Assembly: GCA_942486035.1 (NCBI GenBank)
Contig: CALNXK010000343.1
Location: 206,001-270,000, forward strand
DNA: 64,000 nt
Direction: 5' to 3'
Source of the DNA: Porites lobata
Taxonomy: Eukaryota; Cnidaria; Anthozoa; Scleractinia; Poritidae
In this document: positions 28,108-41,611 of the stretch, piece after piece
Layout of the letters: every line of letters starts with the position of its first letter
Position numbering within the stretch: position 1 is the first letter of the stretch
The notes under the pieces: model-generated
Seen by the model: only the letters and a program-made list of their open reading frames with translations
The model's database searches: none
Told to the model about the DNA's origin: nothing
Program-made: the position numbers and the translations under genes

Positions 28108-28874
28108 TTCACTATATACACTACATTCCACAGAGAAGCAACGCTAAAAACTGCTTTAGAATTACTGGATTACAGCGTCAAGATTCCAAGCCAAATGCAG
28201 ACAATAACACGAGCTATTCTCCCTCCAAATCAATCACCGAGTGTATCAAATTCACAAAGAGGGCGGAGTTGTCAACAGATTTTTGACAGCTCGACGACAT
28301 TTTTGAACCCCCGGGTCGGAGCGAACTCATTGTATGGAAAAAGGACAGTCGGTTTTTTCTCTCTCGCCAAACGCGCCCTACGGGCGTGTAAGGCTCGCGC
28401 GCTTCGCGCGCGTAAGACTCTTACGCCACGCTTTACCAATTTCTTTACTGATTTTGAGGAAAAAAAACCGATTGTTTTGCAGTGTACAGGAAGCAAGAAA
28501 TAAATAAATAAAGCCCGCACTTATTAAATAAGCAACGGGCTATGAAGCCCTTCAACCCAAATATTTTGGAAACAATGCGCCTCTCCTCCTAGTAAATATA
28601 GCAGCCGAGCCATTCTTGGATGCATTTCTAGTCAATTTAGAAGACCTGAATTCCAATATTACTTGGAGAGCATGTTCCCTTATTACGCTTGCATTTACGC
28701 CTAGGTGTTAATTAAGGTTAAGCCTCACTGCTCTTAACTAACTCGTGGTCAGCCTGTGTAATTGTACTTTCTAGGATTGTATCATGCCTTTGAGGTGATC
28801 GTTGACCCCAGGCGAAAAAAGGCTCAATTTTTAATATGAGAATTTATTTGTTTTGTTCAACTTAGAAAATATAG

Positions 28875-29024
28875 GCAACTTTGAAACAATATGCAACTTT
28901 GATGTTTCAATGTGCGGATTCCTGCAAGGCATTAATGACAAGTTTGATTGGACTCGACACAAGGGAAGCACACCTTCTACCGATACAGGACCTTCCTTTA
29001 ATCACACCACTGGAAACTTGACCG
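28875..29024 (+). CDS. MAM exon 1, copy A
   Basis: 150-nt exon between an ATAG acceptor and a GTGAGC donor. It encodes the MAM N-terminal pattern: NFETICNFDVSMCGFLQ, KFDWTRHKG and TGPSFNHTTGN, with the two expected early cysteines. It matches 53564-53713 closely. Host gene; extracellular adhesion module. Confidence 0.7.
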
Positions 29025-29738
29025 GTGAGCTCATAACTTTTAGCCAGTCCTACTATTAGCAACGAGAACTGTTATAACGTATAACAAATTTAACAGCCAG
29101 TTGGTCGGCATTTCTACTTCATTTTTAGCATGAAAATATCGCTAGTTTTAGTCTTGCAGATTTAATTACATGCCACTCTTTTCTACCCCTTTTTTTTGTT
29201 GTTGTTGTTGCTGTTGTTTTCTTAGATTAAACTGCTCGTTTTTGTTTCTTTTTTTTGTTGCTTGTACGTTGCACAGGTGTATTAAATGTAGGCGAGAGTA
29301 TCTAATTTCGACTGCCTCTTCGGATCGGTGCAACTACAAGGTTGCAGTTACTCTTTACATCCGTGGGCTTTGTTGTCATTTGCCCTCTTATTCTACCATG
29401 AATATAATACGTCTGTTTTCAAAGAAAAAAATAAAACGAATAAAAGGAAACTTGGGAACTTACTAATAGGTACTTCAGATGATCATTCTACGTCATTTAA
29501 GCTGAACTAACGTTGTTAGAATACTGTTTTAAGTCAACTGGATACTTTTTCAGTGCCTTCTGGTCAATTTCTTTTCTTGCTGCCTTCCTTACATCTTTTC
29601 CTCTTTGTAGGTTATTACATGTGCATTTTTTAGAAATATTTAGTCCACGATAGAGAGCTGAATGATATGACAAAATTGGACCGTCCTCTACCGAAAAAGA
29701 CTAAGTTGCTACTCTCTAACCATCTTCATCCCTATAAG

Positions 29739-29983
29739 GTTATTACATGTATATAGAAGCATCCAATCCAAGACGACCAGGTGATAACGCAAAATTGTAC
29801 AGTCCTCAACTGGAATTTTTTGGGAATATGTGCCTTCAGTTCGATTACCATATGTCTGGTGCCACTACTGAAAGCCTGACTGTCACCATAAGTGGCAACT
29901 TAGTGTTCTTTGCACGTGGTGATAAAGGAGACATGTGGCGTAAAGCCAGCGTAAATGTATCAGCTATCGAGGGATTGCATAGG
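29739..29983 (+). CDS. MAM exon 2, copy A
   Basis: 245-nt exon (CTATAAG acceptor, GTAAGCC donor) joining exon 1 in phase. It encodes YYMYIEAS, SPQLEFFGNMCLQFDYHMSG and a beta-rich stretch ending in IEGLHR. Counterparts: 54448-54692 and the shortened 32123-32325. Confidence 0.7.
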
Positions 29984-30926
29984 GTAAGCCATGCGTTATT
30001 TTTGTGTCTCTTCTAACAACAACTGTATAACAACAACCGAATCTTTATTTTTATCAACTTATTGCTTAACAATAAATTAGGATAATGAAAATATTGAAAG
30101 TAAAATTAGAATTTAAACTTTAATGACCCCATCAATGGCGGTAAAACGCTGTTCTCTGAGAGCAGTAATTGGGGAAGCCAACCGGGTTGGGAGCCATAAG
30201 ACACCAATAGCTCACTTTTTTGGTTAATTTAATTGCCATTAAAGTACAGCTGCGGGTCCAGGAATTTTTTAATAAAGGGTTCCGAACTTGTGCTCACCGT
30301 TGAAAGTATGTTACAACTGTTTACCACTGATAGTTTTCACCAATCCTGGCCATCGTTTGCTGTTATTTATTTAAATTTATATAAACTACGTAGATTCATC
30401 TCTGCGATCCTTAAGTGGTAGAAATTTCAGTTTTACTGGAAGCACCTTCAATAACAAGACTTTCTGGTCCGAAGGGTGCGCAGGTCCACCATCCAGAAGA
30501 CGTCTTTCGGGTCTCGGGTCTATGTTCTCCAAATCTTGCTTTTAGCCATAAGTTTCTGTACTTCGGTCTGTAATGAAAAACTAAAAAAGTCGACAAGACT
30601 GTATCCGTTATAATACTTCATCTTTACCATTAATCATAAATTAAGCACATAAAATATAAGGGATGTACCATTTGGTAACATTATTTAGTCATAGCAAGAT
30701 TCTTCTTTCTTACTCATAGTGGTGCAAGTAAGTCCGTAAATGTAGTGCAAAATATGATGCGCTTGGTGTTTCCAAGAGGATCTGTTTTGCTATTAGCCGA
30801 CATTTCCTTATTTCTATTATAATTGTTAAGTTTGTAGTTTTTTGACAAATTTGAAGATACTTTTTCATTAATTTCAAGACATTAATAACAACAGCGACTC
30901 TTCCGGACTGATTGCACCTTTGACAG

Positions 30927-31014
30927 GTAACATTTGAAGGCGTAGTGGGAAGCAGGTACACTGGCAACATAGCAATTGACGACTTCTCCTTGACAGCAGG
31001 GTCATGTCCTTATG
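30927..31014 (+). CDS. MAM exon 3, copy A
   Basis: 88-nt exon after TTTGACAG, ending at TATG before GTAAGT. It encodes VTFEGVVGS, GNIAIDDFSLT and GSCPYG, completing the MAM fold begun by the two preceding exons. Confidence 0.7.
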
Positions 31015-32122
31015 GTAAGTTTTTTGACTAAAGGGTGCACTGTCACCTATTTTGAAATTAAAAAAAGACGTCTTTGCAAATTTTGATAGCGTGAAGGGGG
31101 GCCGGGACACTTGATAAGCAAATAGACAAGATGTTACAGGGCTCTGTTTTCTTTTATTCTCCCCGCCGGTGACGGACGTTTTCAGTTGTTGCTTCACCTA
31201 CTTCAGCTGCAACTATTGGCGAACTTAAAAGCTGTTTGTACATATATATACACAGTCCGTAGTCCGTGTTTTATACTCAATCCGTAGTTTCTAGTCTGCA
31301 TTTTATACCTAGTCCGTGTTTTATAAACAGTCCACAGTCCGTGGTCCGCAGTCTGCAGTCCGTGTTTTATACTGACCGGTTCGATTAGGTTCGATTGAGT
31401 TCGATAAAGTTCGATTACCGAACAGTTTGAGTGGTTACGTCCGCATTTAAGAGGCAATGTCCCTAAAAGCGTTCCACTCGATTTCAGACTCGAAAACAGT
31501 TTTGCCTTATATTTATATCATCAATACCACTATCCATCCTTAGAACTAAATTGCAGTTAGAATGAGGAAATAGTTTATTTTACTGCCATTCTCAGCTTTT
31601 CATCTCTGAACGACCGTTACCGGCTAAAATATGCAAATTTTAGACGCTGTTATTCAGCTTTTTTAACGATCGTTGAAAGCTACTAGGGGCCGTGGATAAA
31701 ACTTAGACCATTTGCACTCATTTGGAAATATATTATTTCTTCCTACTGTTTCAATACGATTTAGTCGTATCTCTCTGTAATCAGCAAAAACAGGTTATCT
31801 TTATTCTTGTAATTCAATTAAGTAAGAAAACTGCACCAAAATGTTCCTCCGGAACTTCATAAAATTCTTAAAAGTGGCAACTAACCTAGACCTAAAAACA
31901 TGTTTTGGTTAAAGATAAAGAGGTATTCTATCAATTTATGCAATAAACTTGTGGCACAACGCGATTCAGACTTGAAGGTTTCGACTCAAATTTGCATATT
32001 GATGCAGAATTCGCGTTGCGTGACACCGGCTGCTTTGACAGTAAATGTCTCCAAATAGTTGCCGCTCGGAAGTAAAATATGTTTTTTTACCGAAAAAAAA
32101 AATATTTTTCTTCCCCTTCCAG

Positions 32123-32325
32123 GTGATAACGAAAAAATGTACAGTCCTCCACTGAAATTCTTTGGCAATATGTGCCTTCAGTTCTATTACCGTATGTCTG
32201 GTGTAACTACTAAAAGCCTGAAAGTCACCGTAAGTGGGAACTTAGTGTTCTTTGCACGTGGTGATAAAGGAGACATGGGGCGTAAAGCCTGCGTAAATGT
32301 ATCAGCTATCGAGGGATTGCATAGG
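32123..32325 (+). CDS. Shortened MAM exon 2 from internal duplication
   Basis: Same 3' end as MAM exon 2, but the first 41-42 nt are missing. It begins at GTGATAACG directly after a CTTCCCCTTCCAG tract, which makes a usable new acceptor. Using it would drop the YYMYIEAS strand. It may be a dead duplicate. Confidence 0.5.
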
Positions 32326-33255
32326 GTAAGCCATGCGTTATTTTTGTGTCTCTTCTAACAACAACAATAACAACAACCGAATCTTTATTTTTATCATAAA
32401 AAATGCTTAACAATAAATTAGGATAATGAAAATATTGAAAGTAAAATTAGAATTTAAACTTTAATGACCCCACAGTGGTGGTAAAACGCTGTTCTCTGAG
32501 AGCGGTAATTGGGGAAGCCAACCGGGTTGGGAGCCATAAGCCACTAATAGCTCACTTTTTTTGTTAATTTAATTGCCATTAAAGTACAGCTGCGGGTCTG
32601 GGAGTTTTTTAATAAAGGGTTCCGAACCAAACTCGTTCCCAGGGTTCTCTCCTACCCGCGCTGAAAGTATGTTACAACTTGGCCATCATTTGCTGTTATT
32701 TAGTTAAATTTATATAAACTACGTAGATTCATCTCTGCGATCCTTAAGTGGTAGAAGTTTCAGTTTTACTGAAAGCACCTTCAATAACAAGACTTTTCTG
32801 GTCTGAAGGGTGCGCAGGTCCACCATCCAGAAGACGTCTTTCGGTTCCCGAGTTTATGTTCTCCAAATCTTACTTTAGCCATAAGTTTCTGTACTTCGGT
32901 CTGTAATGAAAAACTAAAAAAGTCTACAAGACTACATCCGTTATAATACTTCATCTTTACCATTAATTACAAACTAAGCACACATGAAATATAAGTGATG
33001 TACTATTTGGTAACATTATTTAGTCATAGCAAGATTATTCTTTCTTACTCATAGTGGTGCAAGTAAGTCCGTAAATGTAGTGCAAAATATGATGCGCTTG
33101 GTGTTTCCAAGAGGATCTGTTTTGCTATTAGCCGACATTTCCTTATTTCTATTGTTAAGTTTGCAGTTTTTTGACAAATTCGAAGATAATTTTTCATTAA
33201 TTTCAAGACATTAATAACAACAGCGACTCTTCCGGACTGATTGCACCTTTGACAG

Positions 33256-33343
33256 GTAACATTTGAAGCCGTAGTGGGAAGCAGTTACTTTGGTGAGATA
33301 GTAATTGACGACCTTTCCTTGACAGCTGGGTCATGTCCTTATG
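33256..33343 (+). CDS. MAM exon 3, internal duplicate
   Basis: 88 nt with intact splice sites, encoding a diverged version (EAVVGSSYFGEIVIDDLSL). Belongs with the shortened exon at 32123-32325. Confidence 0.6.
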
Positions 33344-35182
33344 GTAAGTTTTTTTGACTAAAGGGTGCACTGTCACCTATTTTGAAATTTAAAAAAAGAC
33401 GTCTTTGCAAATTTTGATAGCGTGAAGGGGGGCCGGGGCACTTGATAAGCAAATAGACAAGATGTTACAGGGCTCTGTTTTCTTTTATTCTCCCTGACAG
33501 GGACGGACCTATTCAGTTGTTGCTTCACCTACTTCAACTGCAACTATTGGCGAACTTAAAAGCTGTTTTTATATACACAGTCCGTAGTCCGTGTTTTATA
33601 CTCAATCCGTAGTTTCTAGTCTGCATTTTATACCTAGTCCGTGTTTTATAAACAGTTCACAGTCCGTGGTCCGCAGTCTGCAGTCCATGTTTTATACTGA
33701 CCGGTTCGATTAGGTTCGATTGAGTTCGATAAAGTTCGATTACCGAACAGTTTGAGTGGTTAGTCTGCATTTAAGAGGCAATGTCCCTAAAAGCGTTCCA
33801 CTCCATTTCAGGCTCGAAAACACTTTTGTCCTATATTTATATCATCAATACCACTATCCATCCTTAGAACTAAATTGCAGTTAGAATGAGGAAATAGTTT
33901 ATTTTACTGCCATTCTCAGCCTTTCATCTGAACGACCGTTACCGGCTAAAATATGCAAATTTTAGACGCTGTTATTCAGCTTTTTTAACGATCGTTGAAA
34001 GCTACTACGGGCCGTTAGGGACCTGTCATTATTTAGCGGGGGCGGAGGGCTACTATGTTTGGGGGAGGGTTACGATTTTTTTAGTCTCACTTTGGGGAGG
34101 GCCATTTTTTTAAAAATGACTTTGAGGGGAGGGCTACGAATTTTTGAGCTCATAAGTATTCTGCAAGTATTTACCTCAAGTTTTCACACTCACAATTCTC
34201 TTTATTTGAGTCAACTGTATCCGTTTTGTGTAATTACACATGTAAACATGGAGTCCTGTTTTACAAAAAGTCTCTATAAAGAATATCTGTTTTCTAAAAC
34301 ACATAATAACTGAATTTGCTTCCTAATGCAAAGTTCTTACAATTTTAAAAACGGAACGTTAGAGAAAGTCATTAGTAAACAGCACTGATAGAAACATTTG
34401 ATCATGTACACTGTCACCAAAAGATAACGATGCTGTTGTCGGTGTTTTTGGAGGATTTTCTTGCCTATTACGGGTAGGTAATAGGCAAAATATTTTGATA
34501 TCAAAGGCGGTTTAAAAACAAAGGATACAATCAGGCTTAAGCCTAAAGAAAAGGAAAGAAAACCAAGCAAAATGAACCAGGAAAAACGTAAATATTCGAA
34601 ATTTAGTCTGAAAGATGATCCAGGTATGGCATGGACTCTGAGGAATCATTCCAATATGGACCATAATCTTCAATATCTGACGAAGATGCCTCTCTTGGTT
34701 TGGACAGTACAGAAACGCTGCAGTCATCATCATCACTTTTGTCTTGTTCCACTCCAGGCAACATCATCATGATCTTCATCATCCTCGATCTTATCGTCGA
34801 CGTGGGAGGAATAAGTTGCTTCACCTCTTTCCTTGCCTAGTAAGCCTGCGAGGTAGTCCTTCGCGTCACTGCTTAGCTGAGATGTGTCATTTTGGGATAC
34901 CAATAATTCAATAATAAAAATAATTAAACAATAATTTATTATAATTAATAATTCAATTTAATTCAATTTAATTCAATTCAGTGATCTTTTGTAAAACTGC
35001 TGACGTCCTCTGAGAGGTACGAACAGCCTTGCGTTTTGCAGCGCGGTGTTTATTCTGTTTTTTTTTCAACGAGATTTCCTCTTTAAGGGTGCATAATCAA
35101 CCTGAAAGATATTTGAGGCCTTTGCTCCGAGCTCAGTGACCTTGGATTTAGTCGTAGCTAGCTTGGTTTTGCAAACATCTTC

Positions 35183-35889
35183 ATGGCCAGAATAGAAAAA
35201 CAAATATTGAGTCAGAGTTGCATCAAACCGCTTTTTTGGAAAAGGTATATTGACGATGTGTTTTCGCTATGGAACACAAGTCTAGACAAAATAGAGAGTT
35301 TTGTGAAAAAGGCAAATAATTTTCACGCAACGATAAAGTTTACAGCTGAAATGTCAGAAACAGAAATCACGTTCTTGGACACAAAAGTGTACAAAGGGGT
35401 TAGATTCGACAAGGAATCAATCCTAGACGTGCAAACACATTACAAACCAACAGAAACATTCCAGTACACGAACGTCTACTCGTGTCACCCACCAGGCGTG
35501 AAAAAAGGCTTCATCAAAGGGGAAGCGCTCAGGCTTCTAAGGACTAATTCCTCAGGTCACATTTGAGAGGAATATCAGAAATTGTCACAACCGCCTGTTA
35601 GAAAGAGGCTACCCTGCCGCTATTTTAAGAAAGTACCTCTCTGAGGTAAAATTTGCCGACAGGAACGAAAACAGCCCTACAACAGAGAAACAAATCCGCA
35701 CGCAAAAAACTTCTACCTTTTGTTACACAATACCACCCGGCTTTACCTAGCCTGAAGAGAATACTTATGGGGAAATGGCACCTTATACAAAACCAGCAAC
35801 GACTAAGAGAAATCTTTAAGGAGCCTCCCTTCATATCTTATCGCAAGGGAAAATCTCTTAAGGACCTACTAGTTAGAGCGAAGCTCTGA
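35183..35889 (+). pseudogene. Penelope-like reverse transcriptase fragment
   Basis: The first segment (35183-35566) has WKRYIDDVF, the catalytic YIDD box, FLDTKVYKG and SCHPPGVKKGFIKGEALRLL. After a frame break, 35653-35889 continues with LPFVTQYHPALPSLKRILMGKW and SYRKGKSLKDLLVRAKL. This order is typical of the RT of Penelope-type or related retroelements. 5' and 3' domains are missing. It sits inside the Harbinger-like element. Confidence 0.65.
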
Positions 35890-35916
35890 AGGTCATACTA
35901 CTTCCAACACGACTTA

Positions 35917-36420
35917 GTGCAGGAGTCGTGTGATGCCCGTCGCTTATTTTTAACCATTTCCTTCCTTGATCTCTACCTCGACAACAATAACATTAGATGT
36001 TCAAGGACCACACTTAAACGTGACAAAATAGACATTGTTGCTGCCCACATTGCGAGATCTTTAGTTAACGGCGCAGATATGGTAAACGACGAGGAAGACG
36101 ATGTCGAGGATGAAGAATCAGACGACGAATATGAAAATGATGTTGTACTGGAGGAAATTGGCGAAGAAAATGATCAAGAAGAAGCGACAGATACCGGCGA
36201 GAAAAGTGATACAGATCAAGATTACGACGAGAGTGACAACGAAAGCGACGTTGGCAATGATTATGAGGACGATGAAGACAGTGAGAAGGACGATCATGAC
36301 GACCATGATGTCGGCGACAATGAGGGTCTACAAATCAGTGACATCTTGTGTACTACCAAATTAGGTAGAACATGCAGGACATGGAAATTAAAAGCAATTG
36401 CAAGATATGTCTATTATTGA
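35917..36420 (+). other. Open frame with a long Asp/Glu tract
   Basis: 167 codons. The middle is a run of D, E, S and N (about 36080-36310) encoded by GA-rich DNA; the flanks are ordinary. It lies at the 3' side of the Harbinger-like element. Could be transposon cargo or simple-sequence DNA that happens to be open. Confidence 0.25.
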
Positions 36421-37916
36421 TTAAAGTTTGACGTGCAAAAAGAAACATTGAATGTTATTTTTTAACAACCGTTCGACTATTTTGTCCTGGGGGAGGGTCA
36501 CAATTTTATTAAATGGGGTAAGGATGGGGGGTTGAAGGTTTTAAAACTCTCCGAAGGGAGGGCCACAAGTTCTTGGCTGACTCTTTTCCTCATTCTCGTA
36601 GCCCTCCCCCCGCTAAATAATGACCAGTCCTTTAAAACCTAGACCATTTGCACTCATTTGGAAGTATATTGTTTCCTCTTACTGTTTCAATACGATTTAG
36701 TCTTATCTCTCTGTAATCAGCAAAAACAAGTTATCTTTATTCTCGTAATTCAGTCAAGTAAGAAAACTGCACCAAAATATGCCTCAGGAACTTCATAAAA
36801 TTCTTAAAAGTGGCAACTAACCTAGACCTAAAAACATGTTTTGGTTAAAGATAAAGAGGTATTCTATCAATTTATGGCATAAAACTTGTGGCACAACGCG
36901 ATTCAGACTTGAAGGTTTCGACTCAAATTTGCATATTGATGCAGAATTCGCGTTGCGTGACACCGGCTGCTTTGACAGTAAATTTCTCCAAAGAGTAGTT
37001 CCCCCTCGGAGGTAACATATGTCTTTTTAACCAAAAAAAAAAAAAAATTTTCTTTCTCTTCTTCCTTTTTCAATAAATATATCTTCAGAAATATATTCCT
37101 AAAAGTTCAGCAGCCAAACGTTTTAAATTTTAATTTACTAATTAAATCGTTTTATTGCTACCTTAGCGTTATGTGACACGATTTGGTGGGTTCATTCGAA
37201 GCATAGTCACAGGGCGAGACTTAAGAAAGGACCAGAAAGTCAGTCATCGCATTTCCTTGTTACAGTATTTTGTTATAATTATTGATATTATTAAGCTTAA
37301 AAATAATAAAAAATGCCATTGGGCAACTTTTTTTCTACTTTATTTACAGGAAAACTAAACGGAAGTATACACCATTAAATTTACTTACCTTTGCCACTAC
37401 TAACCTTTGTTAGTCTCGCCCTTCCGTACGTTCTTTATTCGACACACAGCAGTTGCGTTTTTAGCGAACTTTTTTTTTTTTTACAGATAAAATTAAGTAT
37501 TTTCATTTTACAGCGGGCAAGTCCTTCACGAATTGACCTTTACGCTGTATGGGACGAGAGTACACGGTAATCCTTAAAGATAAATTGTGAAAATGAGGAT
37601 TGTACCAAAAGCCGAGAAATCGAAAACCAGAATAGGGTGTCTATTCACGTCTACTCCAAATTTTAATTACGTGTTTATGAATTCCCATCACGACTAAACT
37701 GATTGCTATTTTCGCTTGAAAACGGGGAAATGTGTACAGTCAATGTCTAGATACCTCAACTTAAGCAACTTTAGTAACAGTAGTTCATAGTACATTATTA
37801 AGGCGTGATGAATCAAGCACCCACTAATCGAAAATTTGATAGGCCGTGCTACATGTTGTCAATAACTTGGGTTCGTTATATGAAAATTGTAGCGTGAGTC
37901 TTTATGGTCATATTTC

Positions 37917-38053
37917 AGTCTGTATTTGGTTTGTTATTCTTTGTGCTTTAGTCTCTTCTGGGAATTCCGAGACAGTCTGGACCGTTAGAGAGGGAGCCTT
38001 GAATTCAAGTTGGAATTTTGATATATCGAACTTTGGTTATTTCGTGATGAACA
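37917..38053 (+). CDS. Signal-peptide-type exon, copy A
   Basis: An exon after a CATATTTCAG acceptor and before GTGAGTG. It encodes a hydrophobic VCIWFVILCALVSSG leader followed by a short mature segment. Copy B has it at 58087-58223 with nearly identical sequence. It may be the leader of the next MAM gene downstream. The reading frame is inferred from the hydrophobic pattern. Confidence 0.4.
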
Positions 38054-39934
38054 GTGAGTGAAGTGAGCTTGACAGTGTTCGATTGGCGGATTTATAAGAA
38101 AACAATTAGATTATTCAAATATTTTATCGAATTAAGCGTCACCGTTTCGTGTCATCGCGTAAAAGTCACATAACAAATGCGAAAAAACTCAACCCGCTAA
38201 AGAATTTTCGAAAAAAAAAATTAACTAAGACTTGCACAATAAAAGCTGAATTGATTCAGTTACAAGAAGAAATATTGTTGTCCCTTTTGTTTGATAAAAG
38301 GGACAGTCGACTCTTTTCAGCAGTTGCATTCTTGGATAACCTCCGTTAAAGGCCCATGTTCACCCTAGATGCATTGCGCGCCCTGTACTCCAGAAAAAAA
38401 ACATTTCGCGTAGTTGAAAATCGCTGCCTGCAGTATGCAGAGTCAATCTTTGTTAATCTTCCACAGTTCGCTAAATTTGGTTTAAAAGAAAGTCTAAACA
38501 GGTTCTTTTGGTATTTTTCTTTACATCTTTTTGGATATTTTGGTCTGGTATCGAGCCTTTTTGTTTCTGTGTTTGTTTCACTGCAGCAATTTCGATGGCG
38601 GCGCCATCGAAACGTACGGACCGTGTCGACGGGGTCGCCGAAGTACATTCGTCTCCGTGAATCCGTTTTTTAATCTCTGGAGAGATGGGAAAGAAGCTCT
38701 TGGCTGTAAATTCTACAGACAGCGTGTTTGCCGAGTTCCTTCTACATCGAATGTTCAATTGTAAACAAAGGTCCCGTTGAAATCAGTTGAAAGCAAAACA
38801 AGCGAGTCAATCTAACATGAACAATGCTTTATTTCTATCCTTAACGTAAACTTATCGTCTGGCGTATCACGATTAAAGCTCTAAAGTAGCGAGAACTATT
38901 ATTACAGGGTCGTAACATGGTATATCCGGGACCCATTGATCCCTATTTTCTTGCCGTTATTTTGATCCCTGAGCCCCATTTTCCTCAAAACTTTGATCCC
39001 TGAGCCATGATAAAAGAATTGATCCCATCCATGTTTTTACACAAAATTTTATCTTAGGCAACTTTGTTTATCTCCAATTATAGAATATAGAACATGCTCA
39101 AATGGGCTGATGAGAAAAAACATTAACTTTAATTTTTAGTGCAAGTTGTAGGTTCTATCAGAGCTTTCTATTCTGCTATCCCTGTTGATGCTGTAGTCTT
39201 ATGTGAATTTCCTCTTTCACTCTGTGTGTGTTACAGTGAGGATCACGATCAATTACCAATAGCAAAATACCTGCTTTACATGAAGTAGAAAAATTGAATG
39301 ATGCAAGCCACAGGTTCTACAGTTAAACAGCATATCTGTGTCAAGCCCATTAATGGCTTTTCCTGGCTTAATAACCATTGTAGATTGTCAGAGGACATGT
39401 CTGGTTGTAGGTCTTCCAGACCTACTCCTTCCAGCTTCAAATCTAATTGGCTCTGTTGTCCACCTGAGCTTGCTCCCCTTCCTCTTCGTCACCACCTGAC
39501 ACAGGTGAATCATCTAATTCAATTGACCCCTGGAGCAATGCAACTAGGCGTTGCTCTTCAAGGCAGCTCAAACAGAAGTTTTTTTTCCATCTTTTATTAT
39601 TTGAACTTTCCCGATGATACACTTAGGTGAATTTCTATCGTCACGGTGCCCAGTCTGGTATACAAGCGGATCTTCCTCTGACCGTTCCAGCCATCTCAAA
39701 CCCATGTGATCTTCCAGGAATGCGTCACCGTTATGGTGGAGATTTTTTAAAAGAACTTCAAGGAAGAAAGATTGATATACCTCTTGTAATTGTGCTTGAG
39801 CGCAACTACGTCGCCTTTTGAATAGATAATCTCATATTCTTCGGCTGCGTCTTGAACTGTAGTTTGTTCTTCACTCCCTTGAACCTCTTTCAGCAGATCG
39901 ACTTCTCCATGTGCCGACGCATTCCTTCTGAACA

Positions 39935-40384
39935 TACACTGTAATTTTCAGGGAGTTATAATAACTCCTCTAGTGGGGCTAATTTAACTCCTTACAGTGA
40001 AGTTATTTTTCGTGGAGTTATTTTAACTCGAAAAAGGAGTTTAAAGAACTCTTGTTCAGGAGTAAAAGTGACCCCAGATCTTGAGGAGTTAAAATAACCC
40101 CAAAAAAGGAGTTATCCTGTACCTAAAATTGTTACTCCACTTTCAGAGTTAAATTAACTCCAAAAAGAGTAAAAACAACCCCTGTAAGGAGTACAAGTAA
40201 CCCCATTTCGGAGTAATTTTAACTCCAGACTGGGAGTAAAAAGAACTCTTTTTCAGGAGTAAAAATGACCCCAAATTCGGAGTTAAATTAGGAGTTAAAA
40301 TAACCCCAAAAATGGGGTTATCCTGTACCTAAAATTTTTACTCCATTTTTGGAGTTATAATAACTCCCTAAAAATTACGGTGTA
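39935..40384. mobile_element. 450-bp MITE built of GGAGTTA repeats
   Basis: Ends TACACTGTAATTTTCAGGG and the inverse of TACACCGTAATTTTTAGGG. The interior is almost wholly made of GGAGTTAAAATAACCCC-like words in both orientations, so the whole can fold on itself. No coding capacity. Confidence 0.65.
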
Positions 40385-41611
40385 CTCAGAGCAACTGGAT
40401 TGAAGTGTACCAGCTCTTTCTTTGGTCTTCCCTCTCGTTCGTTGCTGTCATACACCCCGTCCGGATTCTTCTTCCTTTATCGCTCCTTTCCCTCCGCGCT
40501 CGTTTCCTCATCCATATCCTCCTTAAGGTTTACTCTTGTCGTGCGACTTTCGAAGCCATTCCGGTGCCTTTGGACCCAGCTTTCTCTGTGTGTAATGGCT
40601 TTGACGACCGGTATACGTATAAGATATAAACGAGGATTGGTGGAGCCTCTCTATTGATTCTAAAAGGTAGCTGGGCCGCCGCGATACGTAGTCGTTCAGA
40701 GCGGGTGTTCTAACTCCACCAAAAAATTCAGGGTCCAAATCTAAGGTGGCCTTTCGGGGCCAACCATTACATACGCCGAGGCCGAATAGCCGAAAGGGCC
40801 CAAAAAATTCTTGTAGATCAATATTGTCACCAAAGTCTGTAAATTTTGTGAAAAACGAAATAGTCACTGCGAATGAGGTCTTCAAAATCTTGCATGAAAA
40901 AATAACCCATCCCCGACTCAAAAATCAAATAGTGGGCCCCTTACTGGTGGCCCTTCATGCCGAGTGCTATAATATATTAAATGCCTGCAGACTCTGCTAC
41001 TTGTACCTAGTATGCAACATTCCTTTCACCAATTCAACAGTTTATTTTATATAAAAAAAAAAACTAAAGAAAATAAACTATAAAGGTTTTGTTACTTTTA
41101 TTTCACCGAGGTAAGTCTTTGGTGTTCCACTTATTTGTACTAATTCTACACTGTAATTAGAGACTGTTTATCGTACAAGCTAGCGGGGCGTTTATCAGTG
41201 ATACAGTAATGATATAGTAGTGATACAGTCCTTTACTTTCCCGGCCCAATACTAGTACTGGTAGGTGAACCGATCTCGGTTTCCCATCAGAGTTCGAGAT
41301 AACCCTAAAACTCTATGCAATTAGAGCAGGTTTATTAAATTGCGAGAAAGCACTAATTTTGCAACATTTTAAGCGCGCGAATTCATTGTACTTTTGTATT
41401 CTACTTTTGGCGTCCATTCTAATTATTTATAAGTGCTTTTAAGAGTCAAGTTACTGGTCAAAAAATACGAACCTCGATTTATAGTCGCCTTGTGACTTGC
41501 CTTGAGGCGATGAGGCAATCGGCACTTGTACAGTAAATTCCGCTTTCAATGAATCGGTTTGTCTATTGTCCTGGCGGTATTGTTATGTTTGATCGGCCGA
41601 AAAACTCTATG

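Larger units (their letters stand above)
34018..36631. mobile_element. PIF/Harbinger-like DNA element, 2.6 kb
   Basis: The ends are inverted: GGGACCTGTCATTATTTAGC on the left, and AGGACTGGTCATTATTTAGC as the complement of the right end. A TTA duplication flanks it (34015-34017, 36632-36634), and copy B has the empty site near 56335. A 3-bp TTA duplication fits PIF/Harbinger. No Harbinger transposase was found; inside are Penelope-type reverse transcriptase pieces and an acidic open frame, so the element is non-autonomous. Confidence 0.7.
25488..38348. repeat. Duplicated host unit, copy A (MAM exons)
   Basis: Long collinear similarity with 47994-58516. Shared blocks include 25490-26700 with 47996-49195, 28108-31900 with 52800-56540, and 36635-38348 with 56335-58516. 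It holds MAM exons and introns. Copy-specific insertions are a ~965-bp block at 27142-28107 and a 2.6-kb DNA transposon at 34018-36631, plus an internal duplication of MAM exons 2 and 3. Confidence 0.75.

Noticed and set aside
40396..41054. Overlapping short open frames in the hAT-like element
   Set aside because: No transposase motifs or shared family features; likely chance frames.
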